In this document: positions 32,904 through 43,898 of the stretch, piece after piece | Numbering within the stretch: position 1 is the first letter of the stretch | Layout of the letters: the number at the start of each line of letters is the position of its first letter | DNA from: Nomia melanderi | Lineage: Eukaryota; Arthropoda; Insecta; Hymenoptera; Halictidae | DNA length: 64,000 bases | NCBI RefSeq assembly: GCF_051020985.1 | Contig: NC_135001.1 | Coordinates: 18,345,896 to 18,409,895 of the forward strand | Direction of reading: 5' to 3' | Made by a program: the position numbers and the translations under genes | Notes under the pieces: generated by a model | The model's database searches: none | What the model was told of the DNA's origin: nothing | The model's input: only the letters and a program-made list of their open reading frames with translations

Positions 32904-35256
32904 TCTTGGTAACTGAGCGATGGGTTCATCACGATTGCTGTTACTACGAGAACCGATCGTTAACTGAAACTATACTTACGTTACAACGGCGTTACTATGT
33001 AGTTGAATACTTTCGAGCGATTATCTTAAACGTTGCCATACACGTGTCTTTAATTTTCATTAATTATGTACGGTTTTGCTATGTGATTAAACACTGTTGT
33101 ATGATTATCTTGAACGTTAGCTTACCTTCTTTCCTCATTTTTATTAGTGCATTGTGGAGCGTTACTATGCGATCGAATACTTTTGCGTAATTACGTTGAA
33201 CGGTAACTTACGTGCTTCTATAATTTTTATCTTTTCTTCTCGATACTTTATTTAGTTATTTAATAGTCTGTACATCCCAATGATTTCACCAGGGATTTTG
33301 TAAGAAAGGAAAATGTTGAATAATGACAGTGTTCGCGGCATATGATTTTACAAGTTTTAAGAACTCTGAAGTGTACAATTATTTATTTTGAGGATCCTGG
33401 GAAAATTATAGAAAATATTCATAAGCTTGTATATATTTTATAATGTTTACAATTATGTAAAGTTCGTTTTCCTTTAAACTAAGATTGTTCTTACTTAAAA
33501 TTGGCGTTCAAAGAAAATTTGTGTTTATACGTGAAACGAACAAATGTTTTAAGGAAAAGTAACATGTTTCTCGCTTGTATTGTTTATAATGAAAGTATCT
33601 ACCTTGTAACTCAATCCTGGATTTTATAAGTTTTCATTATAATTTTAATCGTAAGCACTTGCACAAGTTCTAAAATCAATAAACTGCACTTCGCATGTTT
33701 TCATATTAATGCTACAAATATACTAATTCTAAGAAAGAGGAACGATCACAAAATAATTTTCAGAAATAATTACGAACAATTGAGAATCCTCGAAACAATT
33801 AAAAAAAACAGTAGCATACAATGTACGATGAAATTCTATAGTCGCTTATTTTATCTTTCATATACTGAAACTATTATTATAAAAAATTAAAATATGTTGC
33901 AACCCTTAATTTATATATGCATATGATAATTTACGTGCGTCCTGTAATCACGACAAATCGATGTTCCGTCTGCCTCAAATAGACCAAGGCTGGCTATTAA
34001 CGAAGACAGCTATTCGGTTGAAATTAATGATAACGAGCGCCGCTTACGCAGTACCGCGAAGAAAATCTTTCCCCAATGAAGTTACAGCGACGTTTCCTTG
34101 ATCTACATAACTCAGCATCAAGAAATATTTCAGCGTTTGCGACTTCGGAAAGCCATCGGTGAAAATGCTTCCTTCGAAAAGTAATAAGTACTCTACTTCT
34201 CAAAATTTCGTGGCAATTTATACTTTCATAAACGAATTCACAGCTACCAGAATGCAACAGAAATGTCTTTTAATTCTGTGCTTCAATATCATTAGACTGC
34301 ACTTCTCTTTGGAAATTTTAGTTTCCATGAATATAATAGAATTACGATAGAAATTGTTTCTTTTTTTTAACAAACACTACAGAAGTAAATATAAAAATAG
34401 TACAAATAATTTTCATAATAAAATGAATAAATGAATATTATACTTTATATATTTCATGCATTTTCTCGTGTCACGAGTAATATATTCTATGCAATTTCAA
34501 ACTTTCGGATTTCCCGCAGATGAGTAAAAATCTGCGGTCTAAATATTACGATAACGATACAGACATTCCTCCGTGTTTCAGTGGTGTGTTTTACATTCGT
34601 GTTTAACATTAATATGATTTAATATTTCAGTGAAATTTCTTGGTCTATATTGCGTTTCATGCGTCCGCGAACGTCTCAACCGAATCCAGGGTCTCGAAAT
34701 GAGATACGCAGTTACGGAATTCTGTCCCAGTGTCGTATTTTATCTCGAATTCAATATTCGCGATTTTAAACAATATTTAATATCCTCAAAATGTCATAAT
34801 GCGGAAGATCATGGCGCAGTCGGCAGCGTTTCGTTCAACGTTACAATGTAAAGAGAGAATATTACGTGTCCTCTAACGGATAAAAATGAGCGGCGTATGT
34901 TCTCCAGTATAATTCTTTATTCATTTGATCGAGATCGTTCGTCGTGATTTTGCGTGAAATACCGCAGATATCTCGCCGGATATAAACTCATATTTTTTCG
35001 TTTGGATTATAATCTTTCGCGCGGTTCCTTTTAAAAATAGTAAACAGAATCCGTGACAGTTAGAGTCGAATCGCAATTTCCCGGATTAAAATGCGACATA
35101 TTTTCCTGCTGTTTTATTTACGATCAAATGATTTTCTGTTTATTTGACGACACTATGAAACAAATTAAAAAAAGTATTTGTAAAACCGAACGTGGGAAAT
35201 TAATTTAGAAAATTACAATGTTTTGTGGAACTCATAAAGGATAATCGTATCTTTGT
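32904..35256. other. Unassigned AT-rich DNA
   Basis: This is one of the longer element-free stretches. The area 33000-33200 has weak internal repetition (GCGTTACTATG, GTTGAATACTTT, GCGATTATCTT-like pieces recurring about every 90 bp) that may be an old tandem repeat. There is no supported exon. Confidence 0.45.
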
Positions 35257-35475
35257 TTAACACTTCCAATGCCATGGGGGTCATCGGTGATCCAAATAGA
35301 ATTACAATAGTTCACTCAATTAAGCGGTGATTATTTGAAAACATTTCTATATTATAAATAATGCGAGATTCAGCTACATCAACGCGCAGTAATAACAATG
35401 TAATTCAATCAACTGATTTAATATTATATTCTTCCATTTTCTGTACTTTCCTGTATGAAATGTAAAATGTAATTA
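35257..35475 (+). mobile_element. fam-2 MITE, right end lost
   Basis: The left end is TTAACACTTCCAATGCCATG and the palindrome is partly damaged (GGGGTCATCGGTGATCC). The interior GCGGTGATTATTTGAAAACA and TTTAATATTATAT is clear. The right terminus has dissolved into AAATGTAA repeats. Confidence 0.8.
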
Positions 35476-36240
35476 AAATGTACAATTAACGCTTAGTGCT
35501 TGAAAAGTATAAGCGATTAAACTTCGAAGTGCAATTTTCAAAATTTGCTTAGTTTCTCGGCCCAAACAAGCTATCAGTGATGTAAAAAAGGAAATAATAA
35601 AATAAAAAATGGTGCAAAATTTCAATCAAATTTGTTCGTTGGTGTTTTTCAATAGAAATTAATGCTGATTCGAGGAAGCTCTGAAGAAACGTCGTTCGAC
35701 GTTATAGATATCACTCGAAGAGAGGGGAAAAACATTTTGTTTTATCACGTACATAAAGGTTATAGTTCCTAGGCCGTATAATTCACCTTTCTACGACGTT
35801 ATAGCTGCCGATAATTACTTTTTCGTTGCTGCGTTATAAATTGTCGCCTCTTTAATCGCACTCGTTGCGCGTTCAGCGCAACTACACCGCCTCTCGTTTT
35901 CTGTAAATGGCCATCGATGAACATTTAGACCAGTGAAAATAGCTTGAATTATTTTTAATAACGTTGCCCCTTCATCAAACGCGCGGATATACTTCTTATC
36001 GGCAGTTTTATCAATTTCTTTACCACCATTTATTTCCTTGAAGGAGATTTCTGTAACGCAGTTATGCAAACTTACGTTATTATTTCACGTAGATTCTCTT
36101 GTGTAATGCGTTAATAAATTATGATTGACATCGTCGTCACGTGCGGGATGTTTGCGTTATTATTTTATAACGTTTTTCTCGGCAGTGATAATTACAAGTG
36201 TAGGAGAAAGAGAATTTTATTAGAAACAGTATAATTTCTT
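35476..36240. other. Region downstream of the minus-strand promoter
   Basis: On the minus strand a consensus splice donor GTAAGT lies at 36075-36070. An open frame without ATG runs from about 36084 to 35815 (about 89 codons, rich in K, E, A and T). I cannot assign it. If the promoter at 36.26-36.44 kb is used, this is where its transcript would run. Confidence 0.3.
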
Positions 36241-36261
36241 GACAACTCACAATAAAACACT

Positions 36262-36441
36262 AACTAAATCAAACAACGCACACTATTTATATACTCGGAT
36301 GCTCTTGTCTCACTCACACACTTTCTAGAACATTCTTTCATTACCATGCATTAACTTCACACATATTTGGAATATTCTAGATTCATAAAAAAACGAACAT
36401 TATTAACATATAGAGAAAATCTATATAATCTAGAATATTCC
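36262..36441 (-). promoter_or_regulatory. Candidate heat-shock-type promoter, minus strand
   Basis: Read on the minus strand, there are three heat-shock-element-like sites: imperfect ones at about 36440-36428 and 36382-36370, and a perfect TTC-nn-GAA-nn-TTC at 36335-36323. GAGTGAGAC follows, resembling GAGA-factor sites. Then comes TATATAAATA at 36293-36284, and an initiator-like TTAGTT around 36265. The spacing (TATA about 28 nt before the initiator, nearest HSE about 60-70 nt before it) fits insect hsp promoters. No heat-shock protein is encoded downstream in the window. Confidence 0.45.
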
Positions 36442-36846
36442 AATGCGTTGAACATTCATTCAAAACGCGCTCGCACACACAGTCGCGCCATTCATCTATT
36501 GCACATTGATCACTCATCAATATATCTATTCACATACTTAAATACATCCATTCCCGCACAAGCAAAAAATCCTGGAGTTGAAGGTTATATGGATTTTCAT
36601 GATCAATGCAACAGAATATATATCAAATTTTTATGTTCACTCTGTCGTTTAAGGAACAAAGGTCATTTTAAGTTTTTTTCTGTGTAATGGTGTATACTTT
36701 TAGAGATAACACGAAAATGACTGTCAAGACGAATTCAACAATCTACTATACAACGACCTGCAAGGATGTAGAGTCACAGAGAAAAGAAATAAATTAAAGC
36801 CATATGGTTTAAACGTAATGGGAATATACAAGGTTTATCATTTCCC
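36442..36846. other. Unassigned DNA upstream of the promoter
   Basis: Nothing was recognised. A plus-strand frame covers 36367-36687 but crosses the promoter elements and has no support. Confidence 0.4.
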
Positions 36847-37329
36847 TTATCCTGTTAACTGTGGAATTTAGTTTCAAGAATGTCTCGTTTCGCGCAATAA
36901 AATCAAAAAATGAAGTGTATACTCATCAAACGCGGGACGAATGCACCTTTGGTATATTTTAACACGTTGAATGCCATGGGGGTCACCGGTGACCCCAACC
37001 AAATCGAATTACTATAGTTCATTTCAATTAAACGACGATTATTTTACATTTCTGTATTATAAACAATGCTTCCGAACGCGGTGATATTGTGGAAGCTCAG
37101 CGTTCAATAATAATAACGCGATTCAATCAAATGATTTAATATTATATTTTTCCATTTTGTGTAATTTTCTCTATGAAATCGTGCGGCGTTCAACGTGTTA
37201 ATGAAAAGCCACAATAAAGTAAAGAATTATGTGTATTTGAAAAAATCAAGAATTCATCGTTGAAAGAATTAGTATCATTTCAAGCTTTAAGATGACGTGT
37301 GTATTCGTCTAACACAGTTAACTGGTTAT
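36847..37329 (+). mobile_element. fam-6 MITE interrupted by fam-2
   Basis: The left end is TTATCCTGTTAACTGTGG and the right end is CACAGTTAACTGGTTAT, so this copy is flanked by TTAT on both sides. It is split between GGTATATT and GAAAAGCCACAATAAAGTAA by the fam-2 element. The uninterrupted copy at 5987 reads AATATATTCTAACGATGAAC at this point. Confidence 0.85.
36959..37201 (+). mobile_element. fam-2 MITE nested in fam-6, best preserved copy
   Basis: The left end is TTAACACGTTGAATGCCATG and the right end is GGCGTTCAACGTGTTAA, giving inverted repeats of about 15 bp. A perfect 18-bp palindrome GGGGTCACCGGTGACCCC lies at 36979-36996, 20 nt inside the left end. TTAA is duplicated on insertion. 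Length is 243 bp. Confidence 0.9.
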
Positions 37330-39130
37330 ACCACACGAATTAACATCGAATCTACAAAATATAGATACATAAATACAATATCCAAACAAAGCATAAAAAT
37401 ATACTTTGTTCACTGAAAAAGTAAAAATTGTCGTCTTTAAAGTATCAATTATTTTTCTCCGTCGACGTACCTGAATATGAATGAATATTTATAAAATCAT
37501 GAACGAATGTATGAAAATATTTCTAAAATAATAATAAATGAATGAATGTTTCTAATAATGATAGACATCATTTTTTCTCAACTAGTTGTTTGTATTGCAA
37601 TAAATACTATCATTGCAAATACCAGATTATTTTGACAGTTACACGACAGCCTTCTAGAATTAGATTCTATCGTAGCATAAATAAACACGAATCTTCTGAT
37701 CGCAGTTGGGATATGTACGTTGTAAAATAAACTATTCCACAGGCAGTGTTTACTCGGATATCCACGAGGTCAGACGAATTCATAATCCTACATATTAGAA
37801 TTACCGCGGTACTTCACAGTCTGGTTGCAAAGGCAATTGAAGGCACTGACAAACAAATCCGGGAAAATAAATAACCAAATCCGGAAGAATCGCAAAAGTT
37901 GTGCTCGAGATGTCACGTTTTTATTGGCAGCGATACGAAACGTGGTTGCAAATATCAATATCAGCGAAAGCATTCTTGTAAATCTCACGCAATAAATATT
38001 GCTCTGCGTTACAATGGTGGACAAATCTATTGATGCAACACACGATATCGCATACGAACATTTATAACCGTTGAAGTAAATCTTTCTACGACATTTTATT
38101 ATATATATATATTTTTTTAATATTATCTTTATTCTATCTTATTTGTAAGTGATAAACATATTTTTATACGCAGCTTACGTTGAGAATAATTTATTACTTT
38201 ATACTGTATGTAATTATTTAAATTTTTACTTGATTATTTTCTTAATTTAGTTTCCATATTATTTGTTTGGTACATATTGTTATTTTCAAATTTTCTTTTC
38301 TCTTTTCTGGTAAAATATATTGACGTAAATAACAATTTTACATACATTCCATGCTTAAAGCCATGAATATTGATTTTTATGTTTTCTGTAAATATTTAAC
38401 GCAAATAATAATTCTATTATATTCACTAATTTATTTATATATAATACGTATAATTTATTATACACTAATAAAAGTGTTATTGTTTATTAAAAACCTATCA
38501 GCTTATAGGAAATCCAAGTAATAACGTTTCTATTGTATAGCACTAATAATAATAATGAAAAACCTGACGCGTACATCCTGGACCCAATTAGTTCTATAAT
38601 GATTCATCCGTGAGTTACGAGATGGTAGGACAATGCATCAGACGGAAAATACACGGCCGACACCGTGTCAGGATGTGAATAAATCAAATTTCATTCTTAC
38701 GGTGGGCCTCCATTGATAATCGCATGCGCGAAGGTCACTAAACTCCGGCAGCAATAATTTACATTCCGGTAGACAGGCTAAAACTGTGCATGCTTGGGCG
38801 CATACGCGGAGGAGACTGTAAACTTGGCCCGAGTGAATTTACACTGTACCATCGGTGTGACACGCGTGAACGCGAAGGGATCAACCGATCCTTTACGGTA
38901 CTGTTTGGAATAGCCCGTAACTTACACGATTTTGCTATTTTCTCCGCATTGTCCGCGTTCGCGCTCCCTCTCTTGTCGATACTTACGTGTGCCGTTCCCT
39001 TTCGCATTTTTCGCTCGAGTCCTTCTTCCGCTTTGATTTTTCTCAGTTGCGCTTTGGAGAAAGGAACGTTGCAATGCAGAGGCTGTCACTGGGATATTGC
39101 TTTCGCAAGGAAGCGTACTTGATAATTCAA
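37330..39130. other. Unassigned DNA; CpG-bearing patch at about 38640-39130
   Basis: AT-rich to about 38600 with a TA run near 38101-38111, then a CpG-bearing patch. Antisense-overlapping frames (38759-39007 minus, 38790-39122 plus) have no motif. No repeat copy was found. Confidence 0.45.
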
Positions 39131-39184
39131 CGTAGCGGTAATAGAAGGATTTCGATAAACTAACACGTTGCGTACCGGCTAATT

Positions 39185-39344
39185 ACATTGTGGAACAAAT
39201 TTTGACCTATGTTTAAAATTCGACCGTTTTTACGAAATCCCAGTTTCTTCGAAAACGACCTGACCCAGCAATTTGGTTTTCGGATTCGTATTTAGGGTAA
39301 GGAACTCTATAACTAACATAGGTCAAAATTTGTTCCACAGTGTT
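39185..39344. mobile_element. Short element with 26-bp perfect inverted repeats
   Basis: The left end ACATTGTGGAACAAATTTTG, continuing ACCTATGTT, is matched inversely by AACATAGGTC, continuing AAAATTTGTTCCACAGTGT. From TGTGGAAC to ATGTT the arms are identical. It sits inside fam-1 between CTAATT and TCAGAAAA. Its ends do not start with TTAA, so it belongs to another superfamily. Length is about 160 bp. Confidence 0.8.
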
Positions 39345-39353
39345 ATCAGAAAA

Positions 39354-39646
39354 TTAACCCTCTATGGGCCGAATTTTGTTTCGTGATTATAACAAAATTT
39401 ATGCAGTATGAAATTAATAAATATCAACATATGAACACAAATTAACAATGTATTCAATAGTTTCAACGATTTTATTGAAACGAATATATTTTGTAACTTT
39501 GAAATTACAATGACGTTGAACGTAAACGCCTGTGTGTACAAAAGTTTAAGTTGGTTAATTATTTAATGTCGTTTGTCATTTTGCAATAAAAAATTAAATG
39601 CGTCAATTTAACTCGGTATATTGATGTGTGACTTCAGAGGGTTTAA
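39354..39646 (+). mobile_element. fam-12 MITE nested in fam-1
   Basis: The left end is TTAACCCTCTATGGGCCG and the right end is TGACTTCAGAGGGTTTAA. TTAA lies at both ends, within fam-1 sequence AGAAAATTAAATTATGC if the element is removed. It shares TTAACCCTCTATGGGCCGAA with the inner element at 52176-52522. Length is 293 bp. Confidence 0.8.
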
Positions 39647-39828
39647 ATTATGCAGATTTTCAGTGAGATCCACTTATATCACTATCTATAAAAAGAAACT
39701 CAAATATCATGTTGTTATGTAATATATTTTAAATGGTCAATTAGTTCTAATCAAATTTAATATTTCCTTAAATGCCGTGGTAATTATCAAGGTTATATAG
39801 CTAAGAGTCTTTACATGGAAACGAGATT

Positions 39829-39905
39829 TCTCTAATTTTCGCTACTTTTCAGAACACTGAATTGCGCGGATGCCGATTTTCAGCCGGATCGGCTTATCGA
39901 TCGAG
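39829..39905 (+). mobile_element. fam-1 variant fragment
   Basis: CTAATTTTCGCTACTTTTCAG, then CCGATTTTCAGCCGGATCGG, matches the variant at 32404-32460. It directly follows the longer fam-1 element. Confidence 0.6.
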
Positions 39906-42129
39906 TAGTGATATTTAATTCATTTATTCCTCTGTATTAATGAGAATTAACGAGTACTCCTAAAAAGAAGCTTTTAAAAAATCAGTAATATTCCGAATTT
40001 TTAGAAGTAAGATTCGCGAAATCTTTAAATAGAAGAATAATTAAGAGCAGAACGACAAGCTTGTTAATAATGAAAACCATTTTCCTGTCTGATACTGACT
40101 AATATACCCGAACGCGCGAAATAATTCAAACGGAGTCGATATAGTTGCTCTACCAAGAATAATGCCATTTCCTTGCTTCGTTCTCTCATTAAATTACTAT
40201 CAATACGGCGCCGGTAAGAATGTGTCCATTACGGGAATGGAACTCGCTGAAGACTATAACTTTTCTGTTATTAATACTCCAATCCTAGGATCTGGAATCA
40301 TCATATAGACTTGTTTCTTCTGAATTATTGATATCCGATCCTACCGTCTTAGTTCTTAATGTCGTAAAGTTCTTAGTGTCTGATTCGTTAAATATTAGCT
40401 GATACACATAGATTGTAGGTGTCTAGTTCAATGAACGATAATCCTACTTAATAAGTAAGTGAATAAATCAGTGTAAAGACAAATAAGACTATTATTTACA
40501 TAATAACTTGGAGATTGTAATCCGTTAATGTTTTTTTTTTTTCAAGAAAAGTTTATTTTTTACGGTGAACCTCAGTTGCTGGAAATTTCTAAAGTATTTG
40601 AAAATATTTGAAGAAAGTACAATTATTCTGTAGATTGAGTTCTACGTATTATTGACAAACTGGAATGTTAAGAATAGAATTAAAAAGTATAGAACATAAT
40701 TATTATAATACCTTTGAATTAAAAATGTCTAAGATCCATTGTCCTCATGATAGATCACTTTCAATCAGACATTTTCGTCGCTATTACCTATATAACATTA
40801 TTGAAGTATTTGTAATAAGCTTTACTATAGACACTGGTAATATGGCTAAATTTTAGCGTGTAGATCTTACAAAATTATAAATGAAATTTATCAATAAGAG
40901 AGGTTCAATCGGAGAAAACACCATTAACTTCGTGCAGTTCAAAGATTTTTCAGTTTTTCACTCAGAAACTCAAAGTGACTTAATCCAAATGCAATTCGAT
41001 GTAGCACATTACTAATTTATTTGAAAACATCTAAGAAACGTTAAAATTATAATATTCAATATAACTAAGATATGACAAAAGATTCTTAAAATACATAACT
41101 ATTAGAATGCAATTATCCAATCTTCCTCAACATAGCGCAAAGCATTATTCCATTCACAATAAAAGTGGACATTTATAATAAACACAAAACTTCTTTACCT
41201 GCTTACAAATAATTAACAATTAATTAATTTCATCTACAGTGTTAAACAATCGATCATAAACCAGGAAATTGATCGTAACTTCGTATTACCATGCAATTTC
41301 TGTTCAACGGCAAATTCCGTTTGACGAGCCAACAATTGAATCACAGACAAAGAAATACTCGAGCTTCCTTCATTTTATTCATACTTCTTTCTGTTCCATC
41401 GAACTAATCATCTCCAAAATTTTTCGGTCTCGAGGATCTCATTACGGTCCGATCGACTGCCTCGATAAATAAGAAAACCAACCTTCGCTGAATGTCGCGG
41501 CTGATTGCGCCTCAATTTTCGCTCATTACTTCTTTGTCATTATCGTGACTGCCCGATTGAACACCGCCAGGCGCAACATGTGCTGTACGTTCTCGATCGC
41601 GTGAGTATACGTGAAAGCAAGTGCATGTAATTTAACGCGGAGCACCAATTGCTGTAATGCGGACGGCGGCGGCGGAATGACCGCGGGAGGTGCACTGGGT
41701 GGTCCGATCCTGAAATCTAGGTCTTAGATCCGTGGATCGGGACGAGTGCCATGCCAAGAACGGCACTGTTCCCGGTTGCATCACGCACGGAAAATCGCTT
41801 GCACCTCGACACCGCCTTTTAATCTCTCCCCCGTTCCCAGACTCTACCGGAAGTCAAACGTTCGACTCGGAGTATGTTAGATGTTCCGGCACGGTCTATT
41901 TGGGTGACACAGTCGGTGCGACTGGATTTATGGCATCGATAATTATGCTCGCTCATGTCTGACAATATAAGTAAATTTTGGTAGTATTGATAGCTGCATT
42001 CTACCATCTGGTGTCATAACTGACCAGCAGTTAACGGATCATAAAAGACAGCAGCTCGACCAGTTGAATCCAGCAGCCGGTACCCTTGCAGGTCAGAAAA
42101 AACTCATCGGCAACACCTCGATCGTTGAA
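39906..42129. other. Unassigned DNA; CpG-rich patch at about 41480-41960
   Basis: AT-rich to 41.4 kb with a 12-T run near 40530, then a CpG-rich patch containing a short CGG run (GGCGGCGGCGG, about 41665). No repeat or exon was recognised. Confidence 0.45.
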
Positions 42130-42540
42130 TCACGATGAAAACACGAAAGTCAGAATACGCGAGGCTTGTGCTAAGATAAATGTTGAAATGCTGAGCAAAG
42201 TTAGAGAATCATTAAGAAGAATTGTTAAGTGCACTGAAGAGGTAATCATTTTGAACACATACTGAAGTACAAGTTTGACCTTGATTAACCTTGAGTCATA
42301 GATCGTTGAATTCGTCTCGAAACACGCTATTTGATGGTGGATAAAAAGTGTCATTCCATTTAAAAAAGGAAAGTTGACCTTCACCTCACCTTGGAGTGTC
42401 CAGGAACAATCAAAGTTCCATCTCGCGATGTCCTTGGTATTGAACAACTTTCGTCTGAAACATTTTTGTGTAATCAATATTTTCGGAGATATTCGACTGT
42501 AACGCTTTATCATTGCCACCCTGTATATAGAGTTACAGAC
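42130..42540 (-). repeat. Probable dispersed-repeat fragment with a TACAGGGTG end
   Basis: On the minus strand it begins TATACAGGGTGGCAATGATA and continues with AATATCTCCGAAAATATTGA. TACAGGGTG termini followed by 'clamped' degenerate A/T text are common on abundant insect repeats. The class cannot be told from this fragment. A 129-codon open frame spans it on the same strand (42519-42130) without a recognisable domain. Its inner boundary is not visible. Confidence 0.4.
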
Positions 42541-42895
42541 TCACGATAAGGGCAGACAGACACGTAGTCAACATAAGTTAATTACAAAACGCGCTGTACT
42601 CACTGGACAAACACATCAACTTTGTACACACGTACACACTCCTTTCACTCATTATCAATCAACAAATACAGTCCACTTTCAACCGAGAAAAGAAGGCTTT
42701 TTTTCACACAAAGTTAATTCGGCGTGTGAAAGTGTTACGCAACGTCCACTGACATTGCCTGGACAGGTCTGCCATTTGACGGCTAGCGAGGCGGCAGGGG
42801 ACTTTTCGCTGACAGGGAGTGTTTCGTTCACATTTTTGATCGGTTACGTGTAACCGTGCTGACGAATAGCAAATTAGTGTCAGGAATGTGATGCC
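42541..42895. other. Unassigned DNA
   Basis: Moderately CpG-bearing sequence. Short inverted repeats include GGTTACGTGTAACC at about 42842-42855. No further identification. Confidence 0.4.
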
Positions 42896-43185
42896 TTAAC
42901 CCATTCGAGACGGCGATTTTTTTCGAACACGGTCCCCAGGAGCGAAATTCTGCCACGAGGTTTTCCAATTAAGTTTTTTAAAATCTCCAGACGATAGTCA
43001 TAAAAACTCAATTTTCTTATTGTTGGTATGTTTATTTTATTGTATGTTTATTTTTGTTTTTCTATACTTTACAGATACTATTAATTGAAAAAAGTCTTAT
43101 CTCGACGACTACTTTACTCAGAATAACTGATAAATGCTCATTATTATTATTGCACACGCGGTGCAATCGGTGTCGAATGTGTTAA
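42896..43185 (+). mobile_element. fam-11 MITE, complete
   Basis: The left end is TTAACCCATTCGAGACGG and the right end is GGTGTCGAATGTGTTAA. The palindrome TTGCAC-ACGCG-GTGCAA (43150-43166) is 15 nt inside the right end. It matches 16851-17113 very closely apart from a 30-bp difference in the T-rich interior. Length is 290 bp. Confidence 0.85.
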
Positions 43186-43440
43186 GGCCTCTATACATGT
43201 TGAAACTTGCGGTGATGCGGGCATCGATACAAGTCATGGGTTTGAGTCTTCCAAAATTTGATGATACGCGTTGCACTAAAAAAAACGTGAAAAAGGGCGC
43301 AAACCTGTCGCTCGTTGCAGTACCTGCATCGTCGCATGTTTGAACGTGTATGAGGGCCTTTACGCACGGAGAATTCTCTTCATACGATTCTTGCGTATGA
43401 TAAGCGTCGATCATGAGTGACCAATATGGCGCCTAACATG
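43186..43440. other. Unassigned DNA
   Basis: Opposed short frames only. Nothing was recognised. Confidence 0.4.
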
Positions 43441-43687
43441 TTAACACATTGCAGGCCGGCTAATTTTCAGAAAACTGAATTGTGATGTCAATTTTCACTG
43501 AGGTCAACTTATATCACTATACATAGAAAAACTCAGATATCACATTGTTGTGTAATATATTTCAAATGGATAATCAATTCGAATTAAATTTTATATTTCT
43601 TCAATACTGTGGTAATTAGCGAAGTTGCATAGCTAAGTGTCTTTATATAAAAACGAGATTTCTCGTTACCGGTCCGCAATGTGTTAA
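43441..43687 (+). mobile_element. fam-1 MITE, complete
   Basis: The left end is TTAACACATTGCAGGCCGG and the right end is CCGGTCCGCAATGTGTTAA. The palindrome AACGAGA-TT-TCTCGTT is at 43652-43667. Its right TTAA is the left TTAA of fam-5. This is the best reference copy of fam-1. Length is 247 bp. Confidence 0.9.
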
Positions 43688-43798
43688 CACTAGAACTATC
43701 GAGCAATTAAATTGACTTTTTGAAATTTATCTATAGAAATTCTAAAGAAAAAATCAGGAATGGATCCATTTTGACCGTTCTGGTAGTTCTAGTGTAAA
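43684..43798 (+). mobile_element. fam-5 MITE, short form
   Basis: Nearly identical to 23015-23129. The left end is TTAACACTAGAACTATCGAG. The right end is TTCTAGTGTAAA with decayed TTAA. It is joined to fam-1 through TTAA 43684-43687. Confidence 0.85.
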
Positions 43799-43898
43799 AG
43801 TTTTTCGTATTTCACGTGAGGGTAACGTTTCGATATATTTTCGTACTTGGTCATTATCATTGAACTTTTTTACAATTTAATAATAATTATTATAAACG
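43799..43898 (+). repeat. Tail shared with 23130-23226
   Basis: TTTTTCGTATTTCACGTGAG, then GGTAACGTTTCGATATATTT, CGTACTTGGTCAT, TTGAACTTTTTTACAATTTA. It differs from the other copy mainly by a small insertion. Similarity ends near 43898. Confidence 0.8.

Larger units (their letters stand above)
39160..39835 (+). mobile_element. fam-1 MITE interrupted twice
   Basis: It starts CTAACACGTTGCGTACCGG and its interior resumes after each insertion: TCAGAAAA (39347), ATTATGCAGATTTTCAGTG (after 39646), then ATATCATGTTGTTATGTAAT and AACGAGATTTCTC. The right terminus is missing. Insertions are the inverted-repeat element at 39185-39344 and fam-12 at 39354-39646. Confidence 0.75.

Noticed and set aside
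36180..36460. LTR of a retrotransposon as explanation of the promoter block
   Set aside because: No TG...CA ends, second LTR, primer-binding site or polypurine tract was found nearby. Kept only as an alternative in the finding.
36367..36687. 106-codon plus frame over the promoter block
   Set aside because: It covers two heat-shock-element-like sites and has no feature of a protein.
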